The notes beneath the pieces are model-generated. The model saw nothing but the letters and a program-made list of their open reading frames with translations, was not told the DNA's origin and did no database searches. Made by a program: the position numbers and the translations under genes. Positions 6,334 through 15,533 of a stretch of DNA of 17,213 bases are shown one piece after another. Location: the NCBI GenBank assembly GCA_006226985.1, contig SBGC01000047.1, positions 1-17,213 of the forward strand. Direction: 5' to 3'. Positions within the stretch are counted from its first letter, which is position 1. Every line of letters begins with the position of its first letter. The stretch is from Bacillota bacterium (GTDB lineage: Bacteria > Bacillota_I > Bacilli_A > Acholeplasmatales > Acholeplasmataceae).

Positions 6334-7698
6334 GTGAACTTAGAAACACTTATCAAAGACATGAGAGAATATCATCGAACAGATGAGACATTATCCTATG
6401 CTTTTAGAATTGAACAACTTAATCAATTAAAAACAGCCATTATCAAATACCAAAACGATATATTAGATGCACTTAATAAAGATTTAAACAAGTCGCAATT
6501 CGAAGGATTTTTAACTGAAGTTGGGGTTGTACTTTTAGAAATTAAGGATACCATCAAGCATTTAAAAAAATGGATGAAAGTTAAACGTGTCAAAACACCA
6601 GTAACACTTTTTAAGGCTAAAAGCTTTTTATATCCTGAACCTTATGGTGTCGTACTTATTATGTCACCATGGAATTATCCTTTTCAACTCGCGATCGCTC
6701 CATTAATCGGGGCAATCGCTTCCGGTAATGTCGCTGTATTAAAAGTATCACCAGATGCAGTTCATACATCACTTGTGACAAAAAAGATGATTGAATCCAT
6801 TTTTCAACCCTCATATGTCACTGTCTTAACAGGAGGACTTGAAGAAAGTCAAGCAATCATAAAACAACGATTTGACTACATCTTTTTCACAGGTAGCACG
6901 CATGTTGGACGTATTGTCATGGAAGCAGCAAGCAAACATTTAACACCGGTTACTTTAGAATTAGGTGGAAAAAGTCCGTGTATTATTGATGAAACCGCAG
7001 ATTTAGATAAAGCAGCTAAACGAATTGCATTTGGAAAGTTCATTAATGCAGGTCAAACATGTATCGCACCTGATTATATCTATGTCTCTAACAAAGTTAA
7101 AGATCAATTCATTGTTGAAATGAAAAAATGGATCAATGAATTTTTTCAAGGACGAGCAGTTGATCATGATGATTACCCTAAAATCATCAATCTCAAGCAT
7201 TATCAAAGACTTATATCACTCATGCATAAAGATAAAATTATTCATGGAGGACTATATAATAATCAAAAAATAGAACCTACATTGCTTGATAACGTGACAA
7301 GAGATGATGCTATCATGAAAGAAGAAATCTTTGGTCCACTACTACCTATTTTATCGTTTGATCATTTACAAGAAGTTATTAATGACTTAAAACAACAAGA
7401 AAAACCACTGGCTTTATATATGTTTTCAAAAAGTAAAGAAAACCAGCGGAAAATCATTACTTCACTTTCATTTGGAGGAGCAACCATTAATGATACACTC
7501 ATGCACGTAGCAAGTGGGTATCTCCCATTTGGTGGTGTGGGCGAAAGTGGTATGGGTTCATATCATGGTAAGAGTAGTTTTGATACATTCTCGCACGATA
7601 AATCGATTTTATTTCGATCACATCTTATTGATTTAGATTTTAGATATCACCCATATACAAAAAGGAAGAAAAAAATCGTTAATCTATTTATCAAATAA
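6334..7698 (+). CDS. Aldehyde dehydrogenase, ALDH3 type
   Basis: NAD(P)-dependent oxidation of an aldehyde to the carboxylic acid. The 454-residue length and sequence match the ALDH3/YwdH group (fatty or aromatic aldehydes). Motifs in order: MSPWNYPFQLAIAPLIGAIASGN (cofactor-binding entry), FTGSTHVGRIV, general base Glu209 in LELGGKSP, nucleophile Cys243 in NAGQTCIAPDY, EEIFGPLLPIL, and PFGGVGESGMGSYHGKSSFDTFSH near the end. The Glu209/Cys243 spacing and numbering agree with mammalian ALDH3A1 as I recall it. The GTG at 6334 is preferred as start: it has the strong ribosome site AGAGGTGAT (6322-6330), whereas the in-frame GTG at 6301 lies within the promoter. The C-terminus (YTKRKKKIVNLFIK) is basic and partly hydrophobic and could touch the membrane, as in fatty aldehyde dehydrogenases; this last point is inference. 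Confidence 0.95.
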   Translation: MNLETLIKDMREYHRTDETLSYAFRIEQLNQLKTAIIKYQNDILDALNKDLNKSQFEGFLTEVGVVLLEIKDTIKHLKKWMKVKRVKTPVTLFKAKSFLYPEPYGVVLIMSPWNYPFQLAIAPLIGAIASGNVAVLKVSPDAVHTSLVTKKMIESIFQPSYVTVLTGGLEESQAIIKQRFDYIFFTGSTHVGRIVMEAASKHLTPVTLELGGKSPCIIDETADLDKAAKRIAFGKFINAGQTCIAPDYIYVSNKVKDQFIVEMKKWINEFFQGRAVDHDDYPKIINLKHYQRLISLMHKDKIIHGGLYNNQKIEPTLLDNVTRDDAIMKEEIFGPLLPILSFDHLQEVINDLKQQEKPLALYMFSKSKENQRKIITSLSFGGATINDTLMHVASGYLPFGGVGESGMGSYHGKSSFDTFSHDKSILFRSHLIDLDFRYHPYTKRKKKIVNLFIK

Positions 7699-7700
7699 AA

Positions 7701-7740
7701 AAAGGGGTTCGCTATGTAGCGAATCCCTTTATTCGTTTTT
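7701..7740. terminator. Bidirectional intrinsic terminator
   Basis: AAAGGGGTTCGC (7701-7712) pairs with GCGAATCCCTTT (7719-7730), 12 bp with one G-T wobble and a 6-base loop. On the + strand a T-rich run ends at 7740; on the - strand the A-rich stretch 7693-7703 becomes a U run. It lies between the convergent aldehyde dehydrogenase and large lipoprotein genes and can end both transcripts. Confidence 0.88.
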
Positions 7741-7747
7741 TAATCGA

Positions 7748-10198
7748 TTAGTTGTAAATAAGGACATCAAACATATGATAACCAGATTCATATGTGTTGA
7801 TTAGTAGGTAATAATCTCTTCCAGCTTCAAGATATACTGTAGCAGCAAAATTCCATGAATCACCGCTATCATCATCATATCCTATTTCATACATATCTTC
7901 ATCAAAAATTGATATATATGTGTCAGGGTAATCACCTGAAACAAGTGATTCGATATAATAAAAACCGGAAGTACCTGGAGTAAATAGGAAATAAGTTGGA
8001 CCGTCAACATATACTGTTGATGTACCATAAACAATGTAATAATACTCTTCAGGGCCTTTATTTCCGCCGTCCATACCTTCAAAAATCATTTGAATCATTT
8101 CAGCAATCGCACCGATTCTTTCCATATCGTCATATGTAAGTGCATTGAAGTTAAAGTCAGCAATCGCATGAATTTCTGTAATAAATCCATCAACTTCTGT
8201 TGTTACCATAGTCTTCATTTCATTGATTTCAGTGACTGTCATACCATGTAAAGCAACCATTTCAGCATCTTTAAGGATATTTTCAAAGATTGTGTTAATG
8301 ATATCATCAATGACTAATTCATTTGCAGATGATAATGCAATATCCAATACTGTAATCATTGAAAGTATAGCTGCTACTTCAGGATCTAAGTTTTGATTAC
8401 TCATAATAGCAGGTATATTTGCATCGTCAATTGCGTTTAAGACTGCAGTTTCTAGTAAAATAACGTTTGCTACAACATCTGCAACATCATCTAAGATTGC
8501 ATCAAAGTTTGGAGTTCCAGCCATCATCATTGATCCGAGAGCAGCAGTTGCAGGAATTTGAATAAATTCTAAGATTGTTAGGATAGCTTCTTGATCGAGT
8601 TCACCCATGATAGCTGTATTGTAATCCATAAATAATGGAAGAATATCTTCAATTACTGATGTAATAACATCTACCATTGGAAGTTCCATACTGTTCATTT
8701 GTAAATCTAATATTGCATAGAATAATGCAGCTTCTGATGAAACAAATTCGTTAAATACGTTTTCGCCGATTGTAGCGAAGATATCCATTGTTGCACGGAT
8801 TGTATCATATTCAGCTTTGAATGCTTCGAGCATTCCAACTGCCATAGCAGCTTCATTTTCATCCATGTATGGGTCATTTTCGATTTGATAAATAACTTGA
8901 TCAATCGCAAGACCGAATAATGCTTCCATAGCTTCATCTTGCATGAGTTCATCAAAGTCTGCAAATAATGTAGCATTAGCATCTTTGAAATCACTAATAT
9001 ATGTCATAACATATAATACTAGGTCAATGAGTGCTTCAGGATTTGGTTCCATACTCGTTTCAATTGATTCTACCATAGCTTGAATATCTTCAACTGTTTG
9101 TGTATCAACAGATGCGATAAATTCCAATACGATGGTAATTTCTAAATGATTAACTTCAGCTAAGAACTGAGCATGAGGTAAGTATCCTGACATATCTTCA
9201 CCAGAGATTGCACCAGCAATTGTCATGAGTGAAGAGTATAAGAATGTAAAATCAGTAACAGATGGCATAGTATCTTGTAAGATGCCTACAACTTCATCTT
9301 TAATAATGATGATTTCGTTAATTGATAATTCTGTACCTTCAATTGCGTCATCAAGTAGTCCAATCACGTTTGTAGATAATGAATCTTTGAATGTTAATAA
9401 GAAATCAATAATGATTTCAAGTGATTGAATCGTGATAGTTGGATTTGCTTGCAATGCAGCTAGCATTTCTTCTACATCCATACCATCTTCAACTTCATAG
9501 ACTTCTTGAGCTGTTGATCTTTCGACTTCCATTTCAAGAGAAACGATTAATAAGTGATAAATAATTGTTGCAGCTGCATATGCATCGATATCATATGTAT
9601 CGAGCATTTCCATTTCTGTCATTAAAGCACTTAAATTTTCAGGACCTTGTTCAGCTCCCATCATGTCATTAAGTTCATCAAAGAAACCAAGTGCGTTAGC
9701 TTCTGACATGTTGATGCTTGTAACAGCTTCAGCATAAGCTTCAGTCATACGAAGCATATTTTGATATTCTTCAAAATCCCAGTCATTAGCAAAATCAGAT
9801 CTTGTCATATCAGCTGATGTATAAGCTGGATTGAGTATAGCTAGAACACCTTCTGTGACAACTTCTGGGTCAGATAATTGGACGACTGTATAAGTCAGAA
9901 CTGTAGAGGGTAAAGACTGGCTTTCTCCCTTAACTGTTACGACACTCACTAAGCGATTACCAACTAAGATATTTTGAGTTGTTAAATCGAGTGATGTCCC
10001 TTCACGAACTTCAATAGGACGTTGATCAATATAAACGATATAATAATCGGCTCCTGATACAGCGTTCCATGTTAATAGACCTTCATCAGATATTTCAACA
10101 TTTGTTGGAGGATTAATCGTTGGATCAATTTCATCCTTACATGCAACAAGTGCGAAAACCGAGAAAATCATCAATACTAGTAAAAATATTTTTTTCAT
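7748..10198 (-). CDS. Large acidic lipoprotein with FN3-like and PPC-like ends
   Basis: An 816-residue protein with a lipoprotein signal: MKK, a hydrophobic core, and lipobox L17-V18-A19-Cys20, so it should sit on the outer face of the membrane. Residues about 30-107 resemble a fibronectin type III domain (PPTNVEISDEGLLTWNAVSGADYYIVYID is the typical first half). Residues about 110-720 are very acidic and rich in Met, Ile and Leu, without cysteine, and look like a run of amphipathic helices. Residues 724-816 form a beta domain with YFLFTPGTSGFYYIES, YISIFDED, DDDSGD and AGRDYYLLINTY, the pattern of PPC (prepeptidase C-terminal) domains. The start has ribosome site GGAGG (10205-10209) and its own promoter. 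I know no function; a surface scaffold, adhesion or binding protein is inference. No catalytic motif is seen. Confidence 0.85.
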   Translation of the reverse strand: MKKIFLLVLMIFSVFALVACKDEIDPTINPPTNVEISDEGLLTWNAVSGADYYIVYIDQRPIEVREGTSLDLTTQNILVGNRLVSVVTVKGESQSLPSTVLTYTVVQLSDPEVVTEGVLAILNPAYTSADMTRSDFANDWDFEEYQNMLRMTEAYAEAVTSINMSEANALGFFDELNDMMGAEQGPENLSALMTEMEMLDTYDIDAYAAATIIYHLLIVSLEMEVERSTAQEVYEVEDGMDVEEMLAALQANPTITIQSLEIIIDFLLTFKDSLSTNVIGLLDDAIEGTELSINEIIIIKDEVVGILQDTMPSVTDFTFLYSSLMTIAGAISGEDMSGYLPHAQFLAEVNHLEITIVLEFIASVDTQTVEDIQAMVESIETSMEPNPEALIDLVLYVMTYISDFKDANATLFADFDELMQDEAMEALFGLAIDQVIYQIENDPYMDENEAAMAVGMLEAFKAEYDTIRATMDIFATIGENVFNEFVSSEAALFYAILDLQMNSMELPMVDVITSVIEDILPLFMDYNTAIMGELDQEAILTILEFIQIPATAALGSMMMAGTPNFDAILDDVADVVANVILLETAVLNAIDDANIPAIMSNQNLDPEVAAILSMITVLDIALSSANELVIDDIINTIFENILKDAEMVALHGMTVTEINEMKTMVTTEVDGFITEIHAIADFNFNALTYDDMERIGAIAEMIQMIFEGMDGGNKGPEEYYYIVYGTSTVYVDGPTYFLFTPGTSGFYYIESLVSGDYPDTYISIFDEDMYEIGYDDDSGDSWNFAATVYLEAGRDYYLLINTYESGYHMFDVLIYN

Positions 10199-10313
10199 TT
10201 TTTTCCTCCGTTTTGTGTGGTCTCCTCACCACGAATAACGTCATATTATTGCTAGTTCAATGTTAATGAACTACAATAACCCCACATATGCATTTCATTT
10301 TAAGATTAACTTA

Positions 10314-10342
10314 ATTATACATGAAATGTATGCATCTTTCAA
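10314..10342 (-). promoter_or_regulatory. Promoter of the large lipoprotein gene
   Basis: On the minus strand TTGAAA (10337-10342), a 17-base spacer and a perfect TATAAT (10314-10319). The start would lie near 10307, giving a leader of about 108 bases. This leader holds two small hairpins: TAGTTCA/TGAACTA (10253-10273) and GTGGT/ACCAC (10217-10232). The loop of the second shows GAGGAG, an SD-like sequence ahead of the real site. Confidence 0.75.
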
Positions 10343-10453
10343 TTTCATCAGCTATTTTTAGCAATATGAGCCGATGAATTTATTCAATTATAGATTAATG
10401 TTAACTATAAAGTAAACATAAAGTATGATTGTGATTAGATTATACATCTATTT

Positions 10454-10477
10454 GATAAAAGTGTCATAATTATGACT
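10454..10477 (-). terminator. Weak candidate terminator after the ABC permease
   Basis: The perfect palindrome GTCATAATTATGAC (10463-10476) lies four bases after the permease stop and is followed on the minus strand by CTTTTATC. The stem is AT-rich and the U run short, so termination would be weak; it could also be a protein-binding palindrome. Confidence 0.35.
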
Positions 10478-10480
10478 CCA

Positions 10481-13000
10481 TTAATAGATTTTTATGACAT
10501 CAGTTACAGAAATATGTCTTGTTTTTAATATATAGAATCCCTTTGTCAAGGTAAATAATAAGGTTGAAATAATTAATCCATACACAATCGATGAGTTTGT
10601 TAAACTGATAGATTCGTATTCACCAAAGAATAGAACAAAGTTTTTAAGTTCTCGCCCGATGAGAATAAACGAAGTAAGTGTTGAAATAATCATCACAATG
10701 AAGAATAACGCACTTTCGTAAATTTGCATAACCACCATTTTTCGATGTGAATAACCAAGAACGTATAATCTTGCGTAGACAGCACGCATTTGATCAATGA
10801 GTAGAGATGAATGGTTGATGATTGATAAAACAAAACAAAGTAAGATGACCACGATAATGATATTTAAATATTCAGTGGCTTTTTCCATATCAGATACGAG
10901 TTGATTAACAAGTTGATCGTAGTCAAGAATGTAGATGAGTTTATGACTATATGCGTCTAATAATTGATTGTTTAAGAGATCTTTATCAGAGGCTGCATTA
11001 ACAAAAATAGCATTATTATTTAAGTTTTCATAACCTGTAACAGAATTGATATTAATAATCGCCAAATTTCCAATCTGCTTTTTAAAGAATCCGCCAATAA
11101 TGAAAGATACTGAAGGGTATTCTGGATTTATATCAAGGATAATGACGTCATCGATGTCTAATTGATATAAAGCTCTAAATCGCTCAGGTAGTAAAATGAT
11201 GGGTTCATCAAGTAACAATTTTTGTTTAGCCTCATCGGTTATTTCTAGATTAAAGAAATCATCAATATCATCAGGATGAATGGATACGACATCTCGGATT
11301 GCCTCATCGACATCAATAGCCTTGATGTCTTGATATAAACCAACTTTAGCGCTTGCTGCGACTTCATCAAGTGCACCGATTTCTTGATAGGTTAACTCAT
11401 AATCATCAATGATGTTTGTGACAATAAAATCGAGCTGATATTGCTCACGATACTCAGTTCTTCTAATGACCATGTAATCATTTGCTAAAATAAGTAAAAA
11501 AATACTGAGTATTGAAATGAGAAGAACTGACATATATTGATAAAATGATTTTTTAGATAGAAGAATCTTTAAATGAAGAAAAAAGATGAAAGGCTTTTTC
11601 TTTGTATTGAATATTTTTGTTATGAGTTGGATTGAAAGAGATCCAAAAGATAAGATAAATAGGATCGATAGTAATATTTGAATAGGTGCTCTATAGATGG
11701 ATAATAACTCAGATAATCGGTTTATTTTAAGTAAAAAGTAGATGATTATTGAACTTGAAGAGATTAGCGCATACAAAAACATACGGTTTTTCACTTCATG
11801 ACCGCTATCTTTCGTTTGTTCGATTAAAGCATCTTTATTGAATCTGTGAAAAAATAACATCGTTGTTAAGACAAAGATAATGAACAAGATGAGACTCACG
11901 ATAGCTATATTTCCTATAGGTATCGCATAGGTTATTGGTGAATCTAAAAATTTGATGCCATAGTTTATGATTATCTGAGTAGCAAATACACTTAAAAGGA
12001 GTGACAGGATAAAGAAAAACAGCATCTCAAAAATGACAATTAAAAACGAAAACCATTTTTGACCACCCAATGTTTCAATCACTGCGAACATTTTTTTCTT
12101 ATCCTGAAAATAGACGAGTAGCGTTGTATATAGTACTAAGATCACTGTGATGCTGACGATACTAACAATCATTTCATAAACATTGATGTTACGATCAACC
12201 ATTTGATCCATGAAATCTGCATCGATTGTCAAACTGTAGTCTAAGTAGGTATAATCCGTATTTTCTTTGATAAGTGAAATCGCATCTTCAAGGGCAATAT
12301 CTGGATGAACGTCCAAATAAACAGTATTATGAATGTTTACAAGTAATGACGGATTGAGTGATGCTAATCCAGGAGATAACGACTCGAGGAAAAATGAAAA
12401 AGAAACAAGCTTATCAATGTAAATTGATTGATCTCTAAATAATTTACCATCTTCAACAATTTCGATGATTTCAAATGTTCGACTCAAATCGCCTGAGTAA
12501 AGTGTTATTTGATCATTAAGAGATAATTCATACGTCTTTGCGAGCGAAGAGGTGATAATCATTTCATCCTCTGCTAAAATCTTTGATGTCGGTTGATTCG
12601 ATAAAGAGATTTTTTTAAACTGTTCAATCGTTGAAGCATAGAGGTGTGCATAAAAGCGATCATCATGCTCTGTTTCAAGGAGTAAATCTATTTCAAAAAA
12701 AGGAATATAATCAACTAAAACGTGATCTAATGAGTCATCATTTAAGTCTCTTGTTTGAAAAAAGCGTGTATCACCATGAGGATTTACACCCATCTTTAAA
12801 TCGAGATCGTGATAAATATCTGTATATTCACCATAAAAATAAGCTTTAAAAAACGTAGGAATGGTTGAACCGAGAAGAAGCGTTGAAAAAAGCGCTAAAA
12901 AACCAATGACCATCAATACGGATTTCATAGGGTGGGAAAAAATATTTTTATATGCGTATCGCCAAGCAAATTTTATCTTAGCGAAGCTTTCTTTCATCAC
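10481..13000 (-). CDS. ABC transporter permease, FtsX/MacB type
   Basis: An 839-residue membrane protein of the FtsX/MacB permease class. Layout: short cytoplasmic N-terminus, TM1 about 27-48, a large extracytoplasmic domain about 50-265, a TM group about 270-293, 305-335 and 348-373, further TM segments at about 394-412, 426-447 and 470-495, a second extracytoplasmic domain about 500-705, and a last FtsX-type TM group about 712-731, 764-782 and 805-825. The cytoplasmic loop DQMRAVYARLYVLGYSHRKM (about 736-755) is the family coupling segment (compare RALGAS in other members). So it is a duplicated two-FtsX-domain permease. The start overlaps the end of the ATPase gene by 23 bases. GTG at 13000 or ATG at 12997 could both serve ribosome site AAAGGTGAT. 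Such pairs export lipids, peptides or lipoproteins or work mechanically on cell-wall enzymes; which applies here is unknown. Confidence 0.9.
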   Translation of the reverse strand: MMKESFAKIKFAWRYAYKNIFSHPMKSVLMVIGFLALFSTLLLGSTIPTFFKAYFYGEYTDIYHDLDLKMGVNPHGDTRFFQTRDLNDDSLDHVLVDYIPFFEIDLLLETEHDDRFYAHLYASTIEQFKKISLSNQPTSKILAEDEMIITSSLAKTYELSLNDQITLYSGDLSRTFEIIEIVEDGKLFRDQSIYIDKLVSFSFFLESLSPGLASLNPSLLVNIHNTVYLDVHPDIALEDAISLIKENTDYTYLDYSLTIDADFMDQMVDRNINVYEMIVSIVSITVILVLYTTLLVYFQDKKKMFAVIETLGGQKWFSFLIVIFEMLFFFILSLLLSVFATQIIINYGIKFLDSPITYAIPIGNIAIVSLILFIIFVLTTMLFFHRFNKDALIEQTKDSGHEVKNRMFLYALISSSSIIIYFLLKINRLSELLSIYRAPIQILLSILFILSFGSLSIQLITKIFNTKKKPFIFFLHLKILLSKKSFYQYMSVLLISILSIFLLILANDYMVIRRTEYREQYQLDFIVTNIIDDYELTYQEIGALDEVAASAKVGLYQDIKAIDVDEAIRDVVSIHPDDIDDFFNLEITDEAKQKLLLDEPIILLPERFRALYQLDIDDVIILDINPEYPSVSFIIGGFFKKQIGNLAIININSVTGYENLNNNAIFVNAASDKDLLNNQLLDAYSHKLIYILDYDQLVNQLVSDMEKATEYLNIIIVVILLCFVLSIINHSSLLIDQMRAVYARLYVLGYSHRKMVVMQIYESALFFIVMIISTLTSFILIGRELKNFVLFFGEYESISLTNSSIVYGLIISTLLFTLTKGFYILKTRHISVTDVIKIY

Positions 13001-13661
13001 GTATCACCTTTCCATCAAGTAAATGAATCATACGACTAGCATATGTTGTTGTTTCCTCGTTATGGGTGACCATAAGGATAGTTTTTCCAAGCGATTGATT
13101 CAAGTGAGAAAAAAGCTCCATGATTTTCTTTCCATTTTCATAGTCAAGATTACCTGTGGGTTCATCAGCAAAGATAATTTCAGGCTCATTAATTAAGCAA
13201 CGCGCAATCGCGACTCTTTGTTGCATACCACCGGATAACTGTGATGGATAATAAGATTCATAACCTGATAAACCAACAATGTCTAATATTTTTAAGATAT
13301 CTTCTTTACTAGACTGATAACCTAAAACAGCTGATAGTAAAATATTTTCGTAAACAGTTAAGTTTGGAATTAAGTTATAAAACTGAAAAACAAACCCAAT
13401 TTTCTTAGAACGAAGTTCTGCTTTTTCTAGATTACTATAGGTTTTTAACTCTTTATCAAAAACTAAAACAGAACCTTCTTGATAATCTTCTAATCCACCA
13501 AGTACGTAAAGCAGTGTCGTTTTCCCAGAACCAGAAGGACCCACGAGAGAGACGAACTCACCTTTTTCTATTGAAAAATCTAGACCACGTAATACAGGTG
13601 TTTGAATTTTTCCATTCATGTAATTTTTAACGAGACCTTGCACAATGATTTGTTTCAACAT
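12978..13661 (-). CDS. ABC transporter ATPase, MacB/LolD type
   Basis: A 227-residue ATPase of the ABC class that partners FtsX/MacB permeases; it powers the permease encoded by the overlapping next gene. Visible motifs: Walker A GPSGSGKT (41-48), Q-loop Gln93 in [15 protein letters not shown], signature LSGGMQQ (142-148), Walker B IIFADE (162-167), D-loop GNLD, and switch His200 in VTHNEE. The frame is open further upstream to 13706. However, the family N-terminus begins near [14 protein letters not shown], and GGTGAT (13668-13663 read on the minus strand) is the ribosome site, so ATG at 13661 (or TTG at 13658) is preferred. A TGGTAAAAT extended -10 (13681-13689, minus strand) would put the transcript start near 13674, which agrees with the shorter form. 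All catalytic residues are present. Confidence 0.93.
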   Translation of the reverse strand: MLKQIIVQGLVKNYMNGKIQTPVLRGLDFSIEKGEFVSLVGPSGSGKTTLLYVLGGLEDYQEGSVLVFDKELKTYSNLEKAELRSKKIGFVFQFYNLIPNLTVYENILLSAVLGYQSSKEDILKILDIVGLSGYESYYPSQLSGGMQQRVAIARCLINEPEIIFADEPTGNLDYENGKKIMELFSHLNQSLGKTILMVTHNEETTTYASRMIHLLDGKVIRDERKLR

Positions 13662-13680
13662 CATCACCCATTTCATAACT

Positions 13681-13689
13681 ATTTTACCA
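13681..13689 (-). promoter_or_regulatory. Candidate extended -10 for the ABC pair
   Basis: On the minus strand TGGTAAAAT lies just after the lysS terminator and 20 bases before the ATPase start. No good -35 is visible. It is the only promoter-like element in the short gap. Confidence 0.4.
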
Positions 13690-13712
13690 TATAACAAGCA
13701 CCACATATCGTA

Positions 13713-13745
13713 ATAAAAAAAAGTAACTGAGACAGTTACTTTTTG
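13713..13745 (-). terminator. Intrinsic terminator of lysS
   Basis: AAAAAGTAACTG and CAGTTACTTTTT (13718-13729 and 13733-13744) pair perfectly over 12 bp with a 3-base loop. On the minus strand an 8-base U run follows. It starts only four bases after the lysS stop codon. Confidence 0.92.
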
Positions 13746-13748
13746 AAT

Positions 13749-15266
<1,518 letters not shown>

Positions 15267-15269
15267 TAG

Positions 15270-15294
15270 AAAAAGCCATAAATAAAGTTATGGC
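15270..15294 (-). terminator. Intrinsic terminator overlapping the rqcP stop
   Basis: GCCATAA (15275-15281) pairs with TTATGGC (15288-15294) with a 6-base loop, followed on the minus strand by five U. The TAA stop codon of rqcP forms part of the stem, so the last codons of rqcP and its terminator share bases. Confidence 0.75.
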
Positions 15295-15533
15295 CGTTTT
15301 TCTTCACTCAAAAGTTCGTACATTAATTCGTCTTTTTTTAGTTCAAGACTGGTTACACGAACCTTAATGATTTTTAAACCGAGATAAAGTGTTAATACAT
15401 CATCAATTTTGAGTTGGATGGAAGGTTTAGCAACCTTTCCATTAACCTCAATCTTATCTTTTTCAGCTGCTTCTTTAGCAAGTGTTCGACGCTTAATGAT
15501 TCTTGATACTTTTAAGTATTTATCAAGCCGCAT
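15288..15533 (-). CDS. rqcP: S4-domain ribosome quality control factor RqcP
   Basis: An 81-residue RNA-binding protein. Its N-terminus [20 protein letters not shown] is close to that of B. subtilis YabO/RqcP ([20 protein letters not shown] as I recall it). In that system RqcP binds stalled 50S subunits with peptidyl-tRNA and, together with RqcH, drives C-terminal alanine tailing of stuck nascent chains. Residues 1-60 are the S4 RNA-binding domain. The ATG at 15533 is chosen by this match; the frame stays open to 15626, but only inside ftsH. The gene overlaps the end of ftsH by 11 bases and uses a weak ribosome site (GGTGAT, 15541-15546 on the minus strand) within ftsH, so translation is probably coupled to it. 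RqcP must work with RqcH, which is not in this window. Confidence 0.93.
   Translation of the reverse strand: MRLDKYLKVSRIIKRRTLAKEAAEKDKIEVNGKVAKPSIQLKIDDVLTLYLGLKIIKVRVTSLELKKDELMYELLSEEKRP

Larger units (their letters stand above)
10199..10480. other. 282-bp AT-rich intergenic region
   Basis: This gap between the permease and lipoprotein genes, both on the minus strand, holds the lipoprotein promoter and leader in its 10199-10342 part. Three copies of the heptamer ATTTCAT lie around the promoter: 10292-10298, inverted at 10321-10327, and 10342-10348. The rest (10343-10453) is plain AT-rich sequence with no frame or RNA gene that I can support. Confidence 0.6.

Noticed and set aside
9225..9428. 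Plus-strand open frame of 67 codons inside the large lipoprotein gene
   Set aside because: No ribosome site, low-complexity Ser/Ile protein, and wholly antisense to a well-supported gene; the same holds for the other short frames inside genes.
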